DNA of 64,000 bases from UBA5486 sp036744795. GTDB taxonomy: Bacteria; Bacillota; UBA4882; UBA10575. The notes under the pieces are model-generated. The model ran no database searches. It had not been told where the DNA came from and worked only from the letters and a program-made list of their open reading frames with translations. A program made the position numbers and the translations under genes. This document shows, piece after piece, positions 25,220 through 34,518 of this stretch. Each line of letters begins with the position of its first letter. Positions within the stretch are counted from its first letter, which is position 1. The stretch lies in NCBI GenBank assembly GCA_036744795.1, contig DAIOHK010000005.1, forward strand, positions 1 through 64,000, read 5' to 3'.

Positions 25220-25957
25220 ATGAAATTAGCTCAGGAAGTGGCCATAGTTACCGGGGCTGCTAGAGGGATTGGCCTGGCAATTACGCGAGCTTTAGCTGCT
25301 GAAGGAGCAAAGGTAGTTCTTGCTGATCTCCTGCCCGCTGTTCATGAAAGTGCAGACGAACTAAAAAAAGAAGGTTTTGAAGCTTTCTCTGTAACCGGGG
25401 ATGTCTCAAATTTTCCTGAGGCCCAGCAGATAGTGGAGACTACTATTGAACATTTTGGGCAAATAGATATTATTGTAAATAATGCCGGTATTACGAGGGA
25501 TAATCTTTTACTCCGGATGTCGGAGGATGAGTGGGAAAAGGTTATTGCTATTAACTTAACAGGGACTTTTAACTTGACTAAATCAGCGATTAAATATATG
25601 ATTAAACGGAGAACTGGGAAGATAGTGAATATTGCTTCAGTAATCGGTGAGATTGGTAATGCTGGGCAGGCTAATTATGCGGCTTCCAAGGCTGGCGTTA
25701 TTGCGTTTACGAAATCTGTTGCTAAAGAACTTGGTTCAAGAGGGATTCGTGCAAACGCTGTGGCTCCTGGTTTCATTAAATCACAGATGACTGGAGTGTT
25801 ACCGGATCAAGTAAAGAAGGATTTGAAAAAGCAAATTCCTTTAGGTAGATTAGGATTGCCTGAGGATGTAGCTAGAGCTGTTAAGTTTTTAGTCTCCCCT
25901 GATGCAGAATACATTACGGGGCAGGTATTGAATGTAGATGGTGGAATGGTGATGTAA
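25220..25957 (+). CDS. fabG: 3-oxoacyl-[ACP] reductase
   Basis: NADPH-dependent reduction of 3-oxoacyl-ACP. 245 residues. TGAARGIGLAITRAL is the cofactor glycine motif, NNAGITRDNLLLRM is the FabG NAG region, and the catalytic tetrad Ser-Tyr-Lys appears in IASVIGEIGNAGQANYAASK. The C-terminus ITGQVLNVDGGMVM is typical. GGGGG precedes the ATG. It fits the fatty-acid operon position between fabD and acpP. Confidence 0.95.
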   Translation: MKLAQEVAIVTGAARGIGLAITRALAAEGAKVVLADLLPAVHESADELKKEGFEAFSVTGDVSNFPEAQQIVETTIEHFGQIDIIVNNAGITRDNLLLRMSEDEWEKVIAINLTGTFNLTKSAIKYMIKRRTGKIVNIASVIGEIGNAGQANYAASKAGVIAFTKSVAKELGSRGIRANAVAPGFIKSQMTGVLPDQVKKDLKKQIPLGRLGLPEDVARAVKFLVSPDAEYITGQVLNVDGGMVM

Positions 25958-26036
25958 ACTTCCTAATATTAGTTAAGAGATATTCTAATAATTTGGATTA
26001 TAGATATATTAGGACTAATGGAAGGGGGTGAAGTAG

Positions 26037-26270
26037 GTGGACAATATTCTGGAGAAAGTAAAGGAAATAGTAATGGAGCAATTAGGTGTGGAAGAAGAGG
26101 AGGTAACAGAGAAGGCCTCTTTTGTGGATGATTTAGGTGCGGACTCTCTAGACATAGTAGAACTGATCATGGCTCTTGAAGAGGAGTTCGAAACAGATAT
26201 TCCTGATGAGGATGCTGAAAAGATTGCTACTGTGGGTGATGCGGTAAAATATATTAAAGAAAATGCCTAG
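26037..26270 (+). CDS. acpP: Acyl carrier protein
   Basis: 77 acidic residues starting at GTG 8 nt after GGGGG. The phosphopantetheine serine lies in DDLGADSLDIVELIMALEEE. It carries the growing acyl chain in type II fatty acid synthesis. Length and charge are usual. A hairpin follows. Confidence 0.97.
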   Translation: MDNILEKVKEIVMEQLGVEEEEVTEKASFVDDLGADSLDIVELIMALEEEFETDIPDEDAEKIATVGDAVKYIKENA

Positions 26271-26280
26271 TAGTAAAGGA

Positions 26281-26303
26281 GTCCCGGGGAAGCTCGGGAC
26301 TTT
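26281..26303 (+). terminator. Hairpin after acpP
   Basis: GTCCCG (26281-26286) / CGGGAC (26295-26300), loop GGGAAGCT, followed by only TTT. It may be a weak terminator or a processing site that keeps acpP mRNA abundant relative to fabF. Confidence 0.55.
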
Positions 26304-26393
26304 CCAAAAATTTGGTCTTATTTTTCTTTTCCCTACCGTAATCCGGTGGGGAATTTTATCATAAAGTTCCTTTATTATAAAAGGGGTGGAAAA

Positions 26394-27632
26394 ATGAGTA
26401 GAAGGGTGGTTATTACCGGAATCGGTGCGATTACCTCTCTTGGCCTGGATATTAAGTCTTTTTGGTCGGGAGTAATAAATGGTAAATCGGGGATTTCATT
26501 AATTGAGAGTTTTGATACTTCTGATTATGATACTAAAATTGGAGCAGAAGTGAAGAATTTTCATCCAACCGATTATATGGAGAAGAAAGAGGCCAGAAGA
26601 ATGGATCGGTTTGTTCAATTTGCGGTAGCGGCCTCAAAAAAAGCTATGGAAGACTGCAAATTGGAGATCAATGAGGAAAATGCAGATCGGGTTGGAGTTT
26701 TAATTGGTTCAGGTATTGGTGGAATAGCGACTTTTGAAGAGCAAGCCCAGAATTTGATAGAAAAGGGCCCGAGGCGAGTTAGTCCCTTTTTTATTCCCAT
26801 GATTATTCCTGATATGGCTTCCGGTCAAGTTTCAATCTTTACTGGAGCCCGGGGGCCAAACTTGACTACTGTTACGGCTTGTGCATCTGGTACCCATGCC
26901 CTTGGGGAGGCTTATAGGCTTATTAAAAATAATGATGCGGATGTAATGATTACAGGTGGTTCTGAGGCTACAATTACAAGATTAGCTCTGGCGGGCTTTT
27001 CTTCTGTAGGTGCCCTTTCCAAACGAAATGATCAGCCAGAGAAAGCTAGTTGCCCTTTTGATACGGAAAGGGATGGCTTTGTAATGGGTGAAGGCGCTGG
27101 TATATTGATCTTAGAGGAACTCCAGGCAGCCTTGAACCGGGGAGCTAAAATTTATGCTGAAATTGTAGGTTACGGACTTTCTGGTGATGCTTATCATATA
27201 ACTGCTCCGCATCCGGAAGGAATTGGAGCAGCTTTAGCAATGCAGAGGGCAGTACAAGAAGCGGAATGGGAACCGGAACAAGTAGAATATATTAATGCTC
27301 ATGGTACCTCGACTAGGCAGAATGATTTACTGGAAACCAAAGCGATAAAAAAAGTTTTTGGGGATCATGCTTACAAATTGGCGGTCAGCTCCACCAAATC
27401 TATGACTGGGCACCTGTTAGGAGCGGCGGGTGGTATCGAAGCGATTATTACCGTATTGTCTTTAAAACATGGTATTATTCCGCCAACAACGAATTATGAG
27501 AATCCGGATCCAGATTGTGATTTGGATTATGTACCTCTGGAAGCTAGAACCAGACAAATTTCCTGTGCACTCTCTAATTCCTTTGGCTTTGGTGGTCACA
27601 ATGCTTCTCTTGCCTTCGCCAAATATGAATAG
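26394..27632 (+). CDS. fabF: 3-oxoacyl-[ACP] synthase II
   Basis: Condensing enzyme that elongates acyl-ACP with malonyl-ACP. 412 residues from ATG 26394 (GGGG upstream); the in-frame extension to 26346 is excluded by the SD. The catalytic cysteine lies in TVTACASGTHALGEA, and histidines in NAHGTSTRQND and KSMTGHLLGAAGG. End NSFGFGGHNASLAF is classical FabF. The operon has no fabH, fabK/I or fabZ here, so these must be elsewhere. Confidence 0.96.
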   Translation: MSRRVVITGIGAITSLGLDIKSFWSGVINGKSGISLIESFDTSDYDTKIGAEVKNFHPTDYMEKKEARRMDRFVQFAVAASKKAMEDCKLEINEENADRVGVLIGSGIGGIATFEEQAQNLIEKGPRRVSPFFIPMIIPDMASGQVSIFTGARGPNLTTVTACASGTHALGEAYRLIKNNDADVMITGGSEATITRLALAGFSSVGALSKRNDQPEKASCPFDTERDGFVMGEGAGILILEELQAALNRGAKIYAEIVGYGLSGDAYHITAPHPEGIGAALAMQRAVQEAEWEPEQVEYINAHGTSTRQNDLLETKAIKKVFGDHAYKLAVSSTKSMTGHLLGAAGGIEAIITVLSLKHGIIPPTTNYENPDPDCDLDYVPLEARTRQISCALSNSFGFGGHNASLAFAKYE

Positions 27633-27639
27633 TTTCTTT

Positions 27640-27663
27640 GTTTCCCCCGGCAACGGGGGAAAC
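27640..27663 (+). terminator. Hairpin after fabF
   Basis: GTTTCCCCCG (27640-27649) / CGGGGGAAAC (27654-27663), loop GCAA: a 10-bp perfect stem. It lacks a downstream T run, so it may be a processing or stability element. Confidence 0.6.
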
Positions 27664-27890
27664 TCTTAATATAATGAGGGATTGTATATACCTACTCTAC
27701 TACTCCTAAAAAAATCCCTGTTTATTCTTCAATTCTCGGAATAATAGTGCCCTTTCGCAGCAGATAGAGGAGGAATTTATATTGCTCCCTTTCTGTAATC
27801 AGGGTGCAGTTAAAGGAAGATACTGGATTTTCTTTAATGATAAATAATTACGGTGGAGTAGAATAGATAAATAAACGAAAAGGAAGAAAG

Positions 27891-28586
27891 ATGATGAATT
27901 CAGAGGTACCTTTAAGAGATCTTAAAGAATTAGTGGAAAGATTAGAGATGTTTCAGCAAAATTCTTTATTATTAAAACAGGCTCTTGCCCACCGTTCGTA
28001 TGCTCATGAAATAGGAGGAGAGTCCAATGAGCGCTTAGAATTTTTAGGAGATTCTGTTCTATCTTTAGTGATTAGTGAATATATTTATAAACACTTCCCG
28101 CAAAAATCAGAGGGCGATCTTTCAAAATGGCGGGCCTATTTTGTTAATGCCGATAGTCTTGCCAAGATTGCAAAAAAATTAGATTTGGGAAATTATCTAC
28201 TATTGGGAGTAGGAGAGGAAAGATCGGGAGGCCGGGAAAGAAAATCTTTACTGGCAGATGCGATGGAAGCTTTGATTGCTGCTATCTATCTTGAATATGG
28301 GTGGGAACGAGTTAGAGATTTTATTATAAAGCTTTGGGAACCCCTTATTGAGCAGATGAATAAACATCGACAACCCATTGATCCGAAAACGATACTCCAG
28401 GAAATTTTGCAAAGTAAAGGCTCCTCTCCTAAATATAAATTACTTAGTGTTAAAGGGCCAGATCATAATCGTAGCTATTCTGTGGCTGTATATATGGAAG
28501 ATTTACTACTTGGGAAGGGGAGGGGAAAAAGCAAAAAAGAGGCAGAACAAGAGGCCGCAGAAGAAGCTTTAAAAATAATGGAATAA
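27891..28586 (+). CDS. rnc: Ribonuclease III
   Basis: Double-strand-specific endoribonuclease for rRNA and mRNA processing. 231 residues. The catalytic signature NERLEFLGDSVLSLVISEYI (acidic residues for Mg2+) and LLADAMEALIAAIYLEYG are intact. A C-terminal dsRNA-binding domain (DPKTILQEILQSKGSSPKYK ... GKGRGKSKKEAEQEAAEEAL) follows. The start is ATG 27891 or 27894 behind AGGAAG. Confidence 0.95.
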   Translation: MMNSEVPLRDLKELVERLEMFQQNSLLLKQALAHRSYAHEIGGESNERLEFLGDSVLSLVISEYIYKHFPQKSEGDLSKWRAYFVNADSLAKIAKKLDLGNYLLLGVGEERSGGRERKSLLADAMEALIAAIYLEYGWERVRDFIIKLWEPLIEQMNKHRQPIDPKTILQEILQSKGSSPKYKLLSVKGPDHNRSYSVAVYMEDLLLGKGRGKSKKEAEQEAAEEALKIME

Positions 28587-28614
28587 TCTTTGGATTCTTA
28601 AAAGAAGGAATAAA

Positions 28615-28643
28615 GAAGGAATTTACAGTTAATTGTGGAATTA
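28615..28643 (+). promoter_or_regulatory. Sigma-H-type promoter of spoVS
   Basis: GAAGGAATT (28615-28623) fits the -35 RnAGGAwWW, and GTGGAATTA (28635-28643) fits the -10 RnnGAATww. The spacing is 11 nt, inside the known 11-12 nt range. spoVS is sigma-H dependent in B. subtilis. Confidence 0.75.
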
Positions 28644-28707
28644 CTTAATATACATATATGCTCAATACAATGATAACAGTAAATTACTTAATAGGGGGGT
28701 CGACTTT

Positions 28708-28968
28708 TTGGAGATACTAAAGGTATCTGCTAATTCTAATCCTAAGTCGGTAGCTGGTGCTTTAGCGGCAGTAATACGGGAAAAAGGTTTTGCCGAAATT
28801 CAGGCGGTTGGAGCTGGTGCCGTAAATCAAAGTATCAAAGCTATTGCAATAGCCAGGGGCTACGTAGCCCCCAATGGTATTAATCTAATCTGTATTCCGG
28901 CATTTGCAGAAATACAGATTGATGGAGAAGAAAGAACGGCCATTCGATTTATAGTTGAACCAAGGTAA
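28708..28968 (+). CDS. spoVS: Stage V sporulation protein S
   Basis: 86 residues, the same length as Bacillus SpoVS. The start is TTG 28708, 8 nt after GGGGGG; the longer in-frame ORF from 28633 is rejected. The sequence EILKVSANSNPKSVAGALAA, VGAGAVNQSIKAIAIARGYV, FAEIQIDGEERTAIRF is nearly invariant in the family. It is an Alba-like nucleic-acid-binding fold needed for late sporulation. Preceded by a sigma-H-like promoter and followed by a terminator, so it is its own unit between rnc and a sigma-factor gene. Confidence 0.96.
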   Translation: MEILKVSANSNPKSVAGALAAVIREKGFAEIQAVGAGAVNQSIKAIAIARGYVAPNGINLICIPAFAEIQIDGEERTAIRFIVEPR

Positions 28969-28976
28969 AACATCTA

Positions 28977-28996
28977 CGCCCTACCGGGCGTTTTTG
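28977..28996 (+). terminator. Terminator after spoVS
   Basis: CGCCC (28977-28981) / GGGCG (28986-28990), loop TACC, then TTTTTGTTTTT. Confidence 0.85.
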
Positions 28997-29078
28997 TTTT
29001 TCCAGGCATATTGAGGACAACCTGACCATATACTTTAAAGAAACGATCTAAGTAAACTCTTACGGGCAGGTGGAGAAG

Positions 29079-29762
29079 ATGGGATCTTCCAATCAAGAAA
29101 GAGACCTGGAACTGTTAAGAAGAATTAGAAGTGATCAGGATGGAGAAGCAAAAGAAGAATTAATAAACAAATATCTTCCGATGGTAAAACATATTATTAA
29201 CAAAAGGAATAATTACTTTTATGAATACGATGATTTATTACAGGAGGGCCTTATTGGCCTTCTTAAAGCGATTGAAGATTATGATGGTAATAATTACTCC
29301 ATTAAATTTAGTACTTTTGCGTATATATGTATCTTAAGAAGAATATTAAATGTAAAAAAATATTTTAGTACCAGATCGCGTATTTTTTATCACAATATAT
29401 CTTTATATAAAACTATAAATTCCGAAGAATCGAGAAATTTGTTGGATATCTTAGAGGATTCCTCTCCTGATCCCTTACAATTAGTAGTGGAGAAGTTTTT
29501 TGACTTTCGTTTACTTGAGGTGCTCAAAGCGTACCTTTCTAAACTTGAGCTTACGGTGATATTTATGTACCTCCAAGGTTTGAAATGTGGGGAGATAAGT
29601 ACAATTTTGGAATTGGAAAGTAAAATAATTGACAATGCCAGAACCAGGGCTAGACTAAAACTCCAAAAAGTAGTTAAGAAATACGGTTCCCTTACTAATC
29701 CTCAGATTCCTTTAAGAACTAGAAAACGAATGGATTTAGCCATGGAGATAAAAGCAATCTAA
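29079..29762 (+). CDS. SigH-like RNA polymerase sigma factor
   Basis: 227 residues from ATG 29079 (AGGTGG upstream; GTG 29070 alternative). Region 2: INKYLPMVKHIINKRNNYFY, YDDLLQEGLIGLLKAIEDYD, FSTFAYICILRRILNVKKYF. The linker SLYKTINSEESRNLLDILED resembles SigH's SLDKPI...EESDRTLLDVI. Region 4 is LTVIFMYLQGLKCGEISTIL, followed by IIDNARTRARLKLQKVVKKY. It is a sigma-70 group 3 type close to SigH/Spo0H. It could be the main SigH or a paralogue; the neighbouring sigma-H promoter fits either. Confidence 0.85.
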   Translation: MGSSNQERDLELLRRIRSDQDGEAKEELINKYLPMVKHIINKRNNYFYEYDDLLQEGLIGLLKAIEDYDGNNYSIKFSTFAYICILRRILNVKKYFSTRSRIFYHNISLYKTINSEESRNLLDILEDSSPDPLQLVVEKFFDFRLLEVLKAYLSKLELTVIFMYLQGLKCGEISTILELESKIIDNARTRARLKLQKVVKKYGSLTNPQIPLRTRKRMDLAMEIKAI

Positions 29763-29810
29763 GCTTCGGCTGTTAGCTGATGGTTTCAATTAAATAAATT
29801 CCATGAAAAG

Positions 29811-29840
29811 CACCCTCCAAAAGTGGCGGGTGTTTTTTTT
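29811..29840 (+). terminator. Terminator after the sigma-factor gene
   Basis: CACCC (29811-29815) / GGGTG (29828-29832) with an inner TCC/TGG extension, then eight T. Confidence 0.85.
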
Positions 29841-29924
29841 ACAAAAAATATGGTAAAATATATTAAGTTGTCCTATATTCTATTTTTATTTGGGGGAATT
29901 GCTAATTACCTTAAGCATGTATCT

Positions 29925-29976
29925 GGTGATAATATATAGTGTGTTACTTACAGAAAGTTCTCTATATATTGTGGTT
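29925..29976. repeat. Palindromic repeat, family C, inverted copy
   Basis: In reverse complement this reads CCACAATATATAGAGAACTT-TCTGTAAGTAACACACTATATATTATC, matching the copies at 9394 and 22080. It lies in the spacer just before smc, next to a family B-like CAATTCCTTAAT arm (29996-30006) that overlaps the smc leader. Confidence 0.6.
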
Positions 29977-30022
29977 AAATTTTAAATAATTGGTGCAATT
30001 CCTTAATTTGGGAGGGGCTTAT

Positions 30023-33000
30023 TTGTATCTTAAGCGTCTAGAAATACAAGGGTTTAAATCTTTTGCTGACCGTACTGCGCTCTCATTTCAAACTGGAATA
30101 ACTGCTATTGTGGGACCAAATGGCAGTGGAAAGAGTAATATTGCTGATAGTCTCCGTTGGGTGATGGGAGAACATAATCTTAGAAATATTCGTGGTGTAA
30201 AATACGATGATATTATTTTTTCTGGAAGTGAGGAACGTAAACCACTAGGGATGGCAGATGTTACTCTAGTATTGGATAACTGCGATTCTACTTTACCGTT
30301 GGACTATTCTGAGGTGGCGGTAACTAGGCGCGTTTATCGGTCAGGCGAAAGTGAATTTCTGATTAATCGCTCTTCGGTTCGTCTTAAAGATATTCAGGAA
30401 CTTTTTTTTGACACGGGTTTGGGGCGAGAAGCATATTCAGTGATTAGTCAAGGTAAGATTGATTCTATTCTGTCACTTCGTCCTGAAGAACGGCGAAATG
30501 TTTTTGAAGAAGCTGCCGGTATTATGAGATATAAGGTTAAGAAAAACTTGACTATGAAAAAGTTAGCAGATACAGAGAATGATATTCTTAGAATCCAAGA
30601 TATTTTACAGGAATTAGAATCACAACTTCCTTCTTTGTCTGGACAAGCAGAAACGGCTAAGCTTTATCTTGACTTGGAAAAAGAATTGAAACAGGTTGAG
30701 ATTAACTATTATTATTTTGAACTAAGTGATTTAAAACAACAACTCATTACATTAGAGGATACGCAAACAAAGAAGAACAGAGAGCTTTCCAGTTTGAAAG
30801 AGGAAGAAGAGACGATTAGCCAGTCGGCTGTTGAATTGAAAACTAAAGCTACTATGTATGAACAGGAGATTGACGTAAAAAGAAAACAACTGATGGAAGA
30901 GACAGCACAAAGAGAAAGGGCTTTAGGAGAATTAAACCTTTTTGATGAGCGTAAACGTTCTTTGCAAAACCGGATTCGAGAATTAGAAGACTTCATTAGA
31001 GTACAAGAAAAGAAGGCTTTAGAGATAGAAAAGAAGAAAGAGAATCTTCTACAAATAACAGCTGCTATTGGAGAGGAAAAACAGAGTTTAGCTCAAGAAA
31101 TCAAAGGATTAGAAGAATTATTAAAGGTCTGGGAAGAAAAGTTAAAAGATATCCGTAAGGAACTGATGGAGAAAAAACAATTTCTTTCTAATAAATTAGA
31201 AAAGGTTTCTCATTTAAAACAACAGATCAATGAAGCAAATGTACAAAAGGATTTTCGTAATGAGAAAGAGACTGAAATCCATGATGATCTAGAAGTAATT
31301 AGCAAAGAACTCTCGGAGCTTGATCAACAGATAAATAACGTTAAACAAAGCCTAGAAGATAAAAGGCAACAGACTAAACTGTTGAAGAGTAAAGAAGAAG
31401 CATCTGCTGTAGAATTAAAAAAACAGCAGTCATACTTATGTGAACGGGAAGAGAAGAACCAACAGATGCGGGAGAGACTCCATGGATTAGAGTCAAAATT
31501 GGCCTTACTTACAGAGATGGAAAAGAATCATCAAGGATATTTTCATGGGGTAAAATCTTTACTTGATGCCCGAAAGGAGCCGTTTTGTCGTGAAATTCAT
31601 GGAGTGGTGGCTGATCTGATCCGGGTAGAACAGGGTTACGAATTAGCTTTGGAGGTAGCAATGGGTTCGGCCCTTCAATATTTAGTAATTAGTCATGATC
31701 GGTATGCTCGGCAAGCTATAGATTATCTTAAAAAAAATTCTTTGGGTAGAGCAACGTTTTTACCTCTTAATCTAATTGAGAATAAACCGGAATGGACCGA
31801 TAATCTAAAATCTCTATTAGCGGAATATAATTGTAAGTTTGCTTCAGAAGCTGTCTTATACAAATCGCGATATACAGATATTATCCACCACTTATTGAGT
31901 AGAACAATTATAGCCCCGGACTTAAAAACGGCAGTAATAGTAACGGAGGAGACTGGAAAGAAATACCGGATTGTGACTTTGGAAGGGGAAATAATTACTC
32001 CTGGGGGAGCGATTACCGGTGGAAACTTCGATCGACGACAGGTTGGTCTTCTTACTAGAAAAGGGGAGATTATTCAGTTAAATAAGGAAAAAGAAGATCT
32101 TTTAGCTTTTATGAATCGTGGTTTAACTGAGGAAGAAAAGTTAAAAGCTAAGATTGAAGAGTTATCTCAAGCTTTTGAAGAAGAAAAAAATTTACGGCAG
32201 GAAATAGACTTTAAGATTAATTTGCTAATTAAAGACCTAGATTCTTTAGTAGCAAACCACCAGAAAACATTGGAACGAAAAGAACAATTAATGAAAATTC
32301 TTTTGAAAACTGAAGAAGAGATTACATCACAAAAATCGACGGTTGATTCCTTAGGAAAGGAACTAAGGCAGATCGAAACAGAGATCGAATTTACAAATGG
32401 AGAAATAAAGGCTTTAGAGGATTTAGAAGCTAAATTATTAGGTGATCGGGAAAAAGGACTTCGAGGGCTTTCTGATTTATCGTCTAGATTTGCAGGTATT
32501 CACCAAGAATGGTTGGGTAAAGGAGAAAATCTTAGTGAATATGAAGAATTATGTACAGAGATCAAGGCCGAGATTGATAAGCGTAATCTCGAGTTATATC
32601 AGACTCAGGAAGAAATGCGGATGTTACAGGAGCAAAAAAGCATTTTAGAGGAGAAAGTAAAAGGGAGTAATAAAGAGCAGATCTCAAGGGAAGCGGAATT
32701 GGAAAGTTTAAAAACCTCTTGGCAAGAAACTCTTTCTTCTCTAAACGGAATTGAGGAACGCCTCCGAAGTATTCAAAGACAAAGTGGAGAGTTACTCGCA
32801 GAATTACATCGGGTAGATCTACAGATTAATAGACTTAAAATTAATGAAGAAAATACAATTTTCAAACTAAATGAAGCTTATGGGGAAAATTGGAAACAAG
32901 GGGCTAATGAAAATTTGGTCCTACCCTCTAATCCCAAACAGGTAATAATAAAGTTGAAGAGACAGATGAAAGAGATGGAACCAGTAAACTTGCAAGCTAT

Positions 33001-33580
33001 TAATGAGCACCAAGTATTAAAGGATAGAGTGGATTTTCTTTCAAAGCAAAATTCAGATCTTATTGAAGCCCGGGAATCATTAGGGAAAGCAATTGAAGAA
33101 ATAGAAAAAACGATTAAAAAAAGATTTTTGGAGACTTTCTACCAGGTAAGAGAGGAATTCATTGAGTTGTTTGAGACTCTTTTTTCCGGTGGAAAGGCTG
33201 ATCTTGAATTGGCAGATCCGGAGAATCCGTTAGAGTCTGGCATCGAGATTTTAGCTCAGCCTCCGGGCAAGAGGTTGCAGAGCCTTTCGCTCTTATCTGG
33301 GGGAGAAAGAGCAATGACTGCTATTGCTCTGCTCTTTGCTATTCTCCGGATTAAACCTTCTCCTTTTTGTATTTTAGATGAGATTGATGCCACCTTGGAT
33401 GATACTAATGTAAAGAGGTTTGCTGAATTATTAACGATTTTCAGTAAAGATCTTCAGTTTATTGTAATTACTCACAGGCGAGGGACGATGGAGGTGGCGG
33501 ATGCATTATATGGAATTACAATGGAAGAAAAAGGAGTCAGTAAATTGATTTCGTTAGATTTGAAGAAACAGGCAGGCTAA
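30023..33580 (+). CDS. smc: Chromosome segregation ATPase SMC
   Basis: 1185 residues. The real start is TTG 30023 behind GGGAGGGG, giving (M)YLKRLEIQGFKSFADRT. Walker A GPNGSGKSNIADSLRWVMGE and the signature LSGGERAMTAIALLFA with Walker B FCILDEIDATLDD are at opposite ends. They are separated by two long coiled coils and a hinge (about residues 510-670: GVVADLIRVEQGYELALEVA ... GEIITPGGAITGG). It forms the condensin ring with ScpA/ScpB for chromosome organisation. ftsY follows 12 nt later. Confidence 0.97.
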   Translation: MYLKRLEIQGFKSFADRTALSFQTGITAIVGPNGSGKSNIADSLRWVMGEHNLRNIRGVKYDDIIFSGSEERKPLGMADVTLVLDNCDSTLPLDYSEVAVTRRVYRSGESEFLINRSSVRLKDIQELFFDTGLGREAYSVISQGKIDSILSLRPEERRNVFEEAAGIMRYKVKKNLTMKKLADTENDILRIQDILQELESQLPSLSGQAETAKLYLDLEKELKQVEINYYYFELSDLKQQLITLEDTQTKKNRELSSLKEEEETISQSAVELKTKATMYEQEIDVKRKQLMEETAQRERALGELNLFDERKRSLQNRIRELEDFIRVQEKKALEIEKKKENLLQITAAIGEEKQSLAQEIKGLEELLKVWEEKLKDIRKELMEKKQFLSNKLEKVSHLKQQINEANVQKDFRNEKETEIHDDLEVISKELSELDQQINNVKQSLEDKRQQTKLLKSKEEASAVELKKQQSYLCEREEKNQQMRERLHGLESKLALLTEMEKNHQGYFHGVKSLLDARKEPFCREIHGVVADLIRVEQGYELALEVAMGSALQYLVISHDRYARQAIDYLKKNSLGRATFLPLNLIENKPEWTDNLKSLLAEYNCKFASEAVLYKSRYTDIIHHLLSRTIIAPDLKTAVIVTEETGKKYRIVTLEGEIITPGGAITGGNFDRRQVGLLTRKGEIIQLNKEKEDLLAFMNRGLTEEEKLKAKIEELSQAFEEEKNLRQEIDFKINLLIKDLDSLVANHQKTLERKEQLMKILLKTEEEITSQKSTVDSLGKELRQIETEIEFTNGEIKALEDLEAKLLGDREKGLRGLSDLSSRFAGIHQEWLGKGENLSEYEELCTEIKAEIDKRNLELYQTQEEMRMLQEQKSILEEKVKGSNKEQISREAELESLKTSWQETLSSLNGIEERLRSIQRQSGELLAELHRVDLQINRLKINEENTIFKLNEAYGENWKQGANENLVLPSNPKQVIIKLKRQMKEMEPVNLQAINEHQVLKDRVDFLSKQNSDLIEARESLGKAIEEIEKTIKKRFLETFYQVREEFIELFETLFSGGKADLELADPENPLESGIEILAQPPGKRLQSLSLLSGGERAMTAIALLFAILRIKPSPFCILDEIDATLDDTNVKRFAELLTIFSKDLQFIVITHRRGTMEVADALYGITMEEKGVSKLISLDLKKQAG

Positions 33581-33592
33581 GGAGGAAAAATT

Positions 33593-34507
33593 TTGGCAGA
33601 AGGATTTGTATCAAGATTAAAGACAAGTTTGACCAAAACAAGACAGCGATTCTTGAGTCAGTTGGAGGATATTGTAGTCTTTCATAAAAAGATTAGTCCC
33701 GAATTTTATGATGAGTTAGAAGAGATTTTGATCGCTTCTGATGTTGGCTTTAAAACTACTTCACTTCTTTTGGATAAACTTAAAGAAAAAGTCAAAGAGG
33801 AAAAAACCGATGAAACTAATGAAGTAAAGGGGTATCTGCGTGAAATAATTGAAGAGATTCTATCTCTTCCTTCACCTAATATTATTAGTACTGATAAACC
33901 TCTGGCACTGTTAGTGGTTGGAGTAAATGGTGTAGGAAAAACCACTTCCATTGCTAAACTAACAGAGTATTATAGAAGTAAAGGTAAATCTTGTCTATTG
34001 GTGGCAGGGGATACCTTTCGGGCGGCTGCTATCGATCAGCTATCAGTCTGGAGTAAAAGGTTAGGAGTAGATCTTATCCATCATCAAGAAGGTGCTGATC
34101 CCGGAGCTGTAGCTTTTGATGGGATTACTGCTGCTAATGCCAGACAGATTGATGTTGTGATGTTGGATACTGCAGGAAGATTGCATACTAAGGTAAATCT
34201 GATGTCAGAGCTAAAGAAGGTACATCGGGTTATCACCCAAAATCTTGGTGAAAGGGAACTGGTGAACTTATTAGTTTTAGATGCTACGACTGGTCAGAAT
34301 GCTTTATCTCAGGCGCGCACCTTTCATGAGGCCATTGGAATCGATGGGATTATCCTGACAAAGCTTGATGGGACAGCAAAAGGTGGTATTGTTTTAGCGA
34401 TTGCTGTAGAATTTGGCCTTCCTATTCTCTGGTTAGGGGTAGGGGAAAGTTCGGAGGACCTTCGGTTATTTGATCCTGGTGAATTTGTTAAGGCTCTTTT
34501 TGACTAG
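33593..34507 (+). CDS. ftsY: Signal recognition particle receptor FtsY
   Basis: The SRP GTPase that docks ribosome-SRP complexes at the membrane. 304 residues from TTG 33593 (AGGAGG upstream). The NG domains are complete: VGVNGVGKTTSIAKLTEYY (P-loop), AGDTFRAAAIDQL, DTAGRLHTKVNLM, LVLDATTGQNAL and TKLDGTAKGGIVL. There is little of the acidic N-terminal A domain, the usual Firmicute short form. Transcribed with smc. Confidence 0.96.
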   Translation: MAEGFVSRLKTSLTKTRQRFLSQLEDIVVFHKKISPEFYDELEEILIASDVGFKTTSLLLDKLKEKVKEEKTDETNEVKGYLREIIEEILSLPSPNIISTDKPLALLVVGVNGVGKTTSIAKLTEYYRSKGKSCLLVAGDTFRAAAIDQLSVWSKRLGVDLIHHQEGADPGAVAFDGITAANARQIDVVMLDTAGRLHTKVNLMSELKKVHRVITQNLGERELVNLLVLDATTGQNALSQARTFHEAIGIDGIILTKLDGTAKGGIVLAIAVEFGLPILWLGVGESSEDLRLFDPGEFVKALFD

Positions 34508-34518
34508 ATTTTTTCTTA

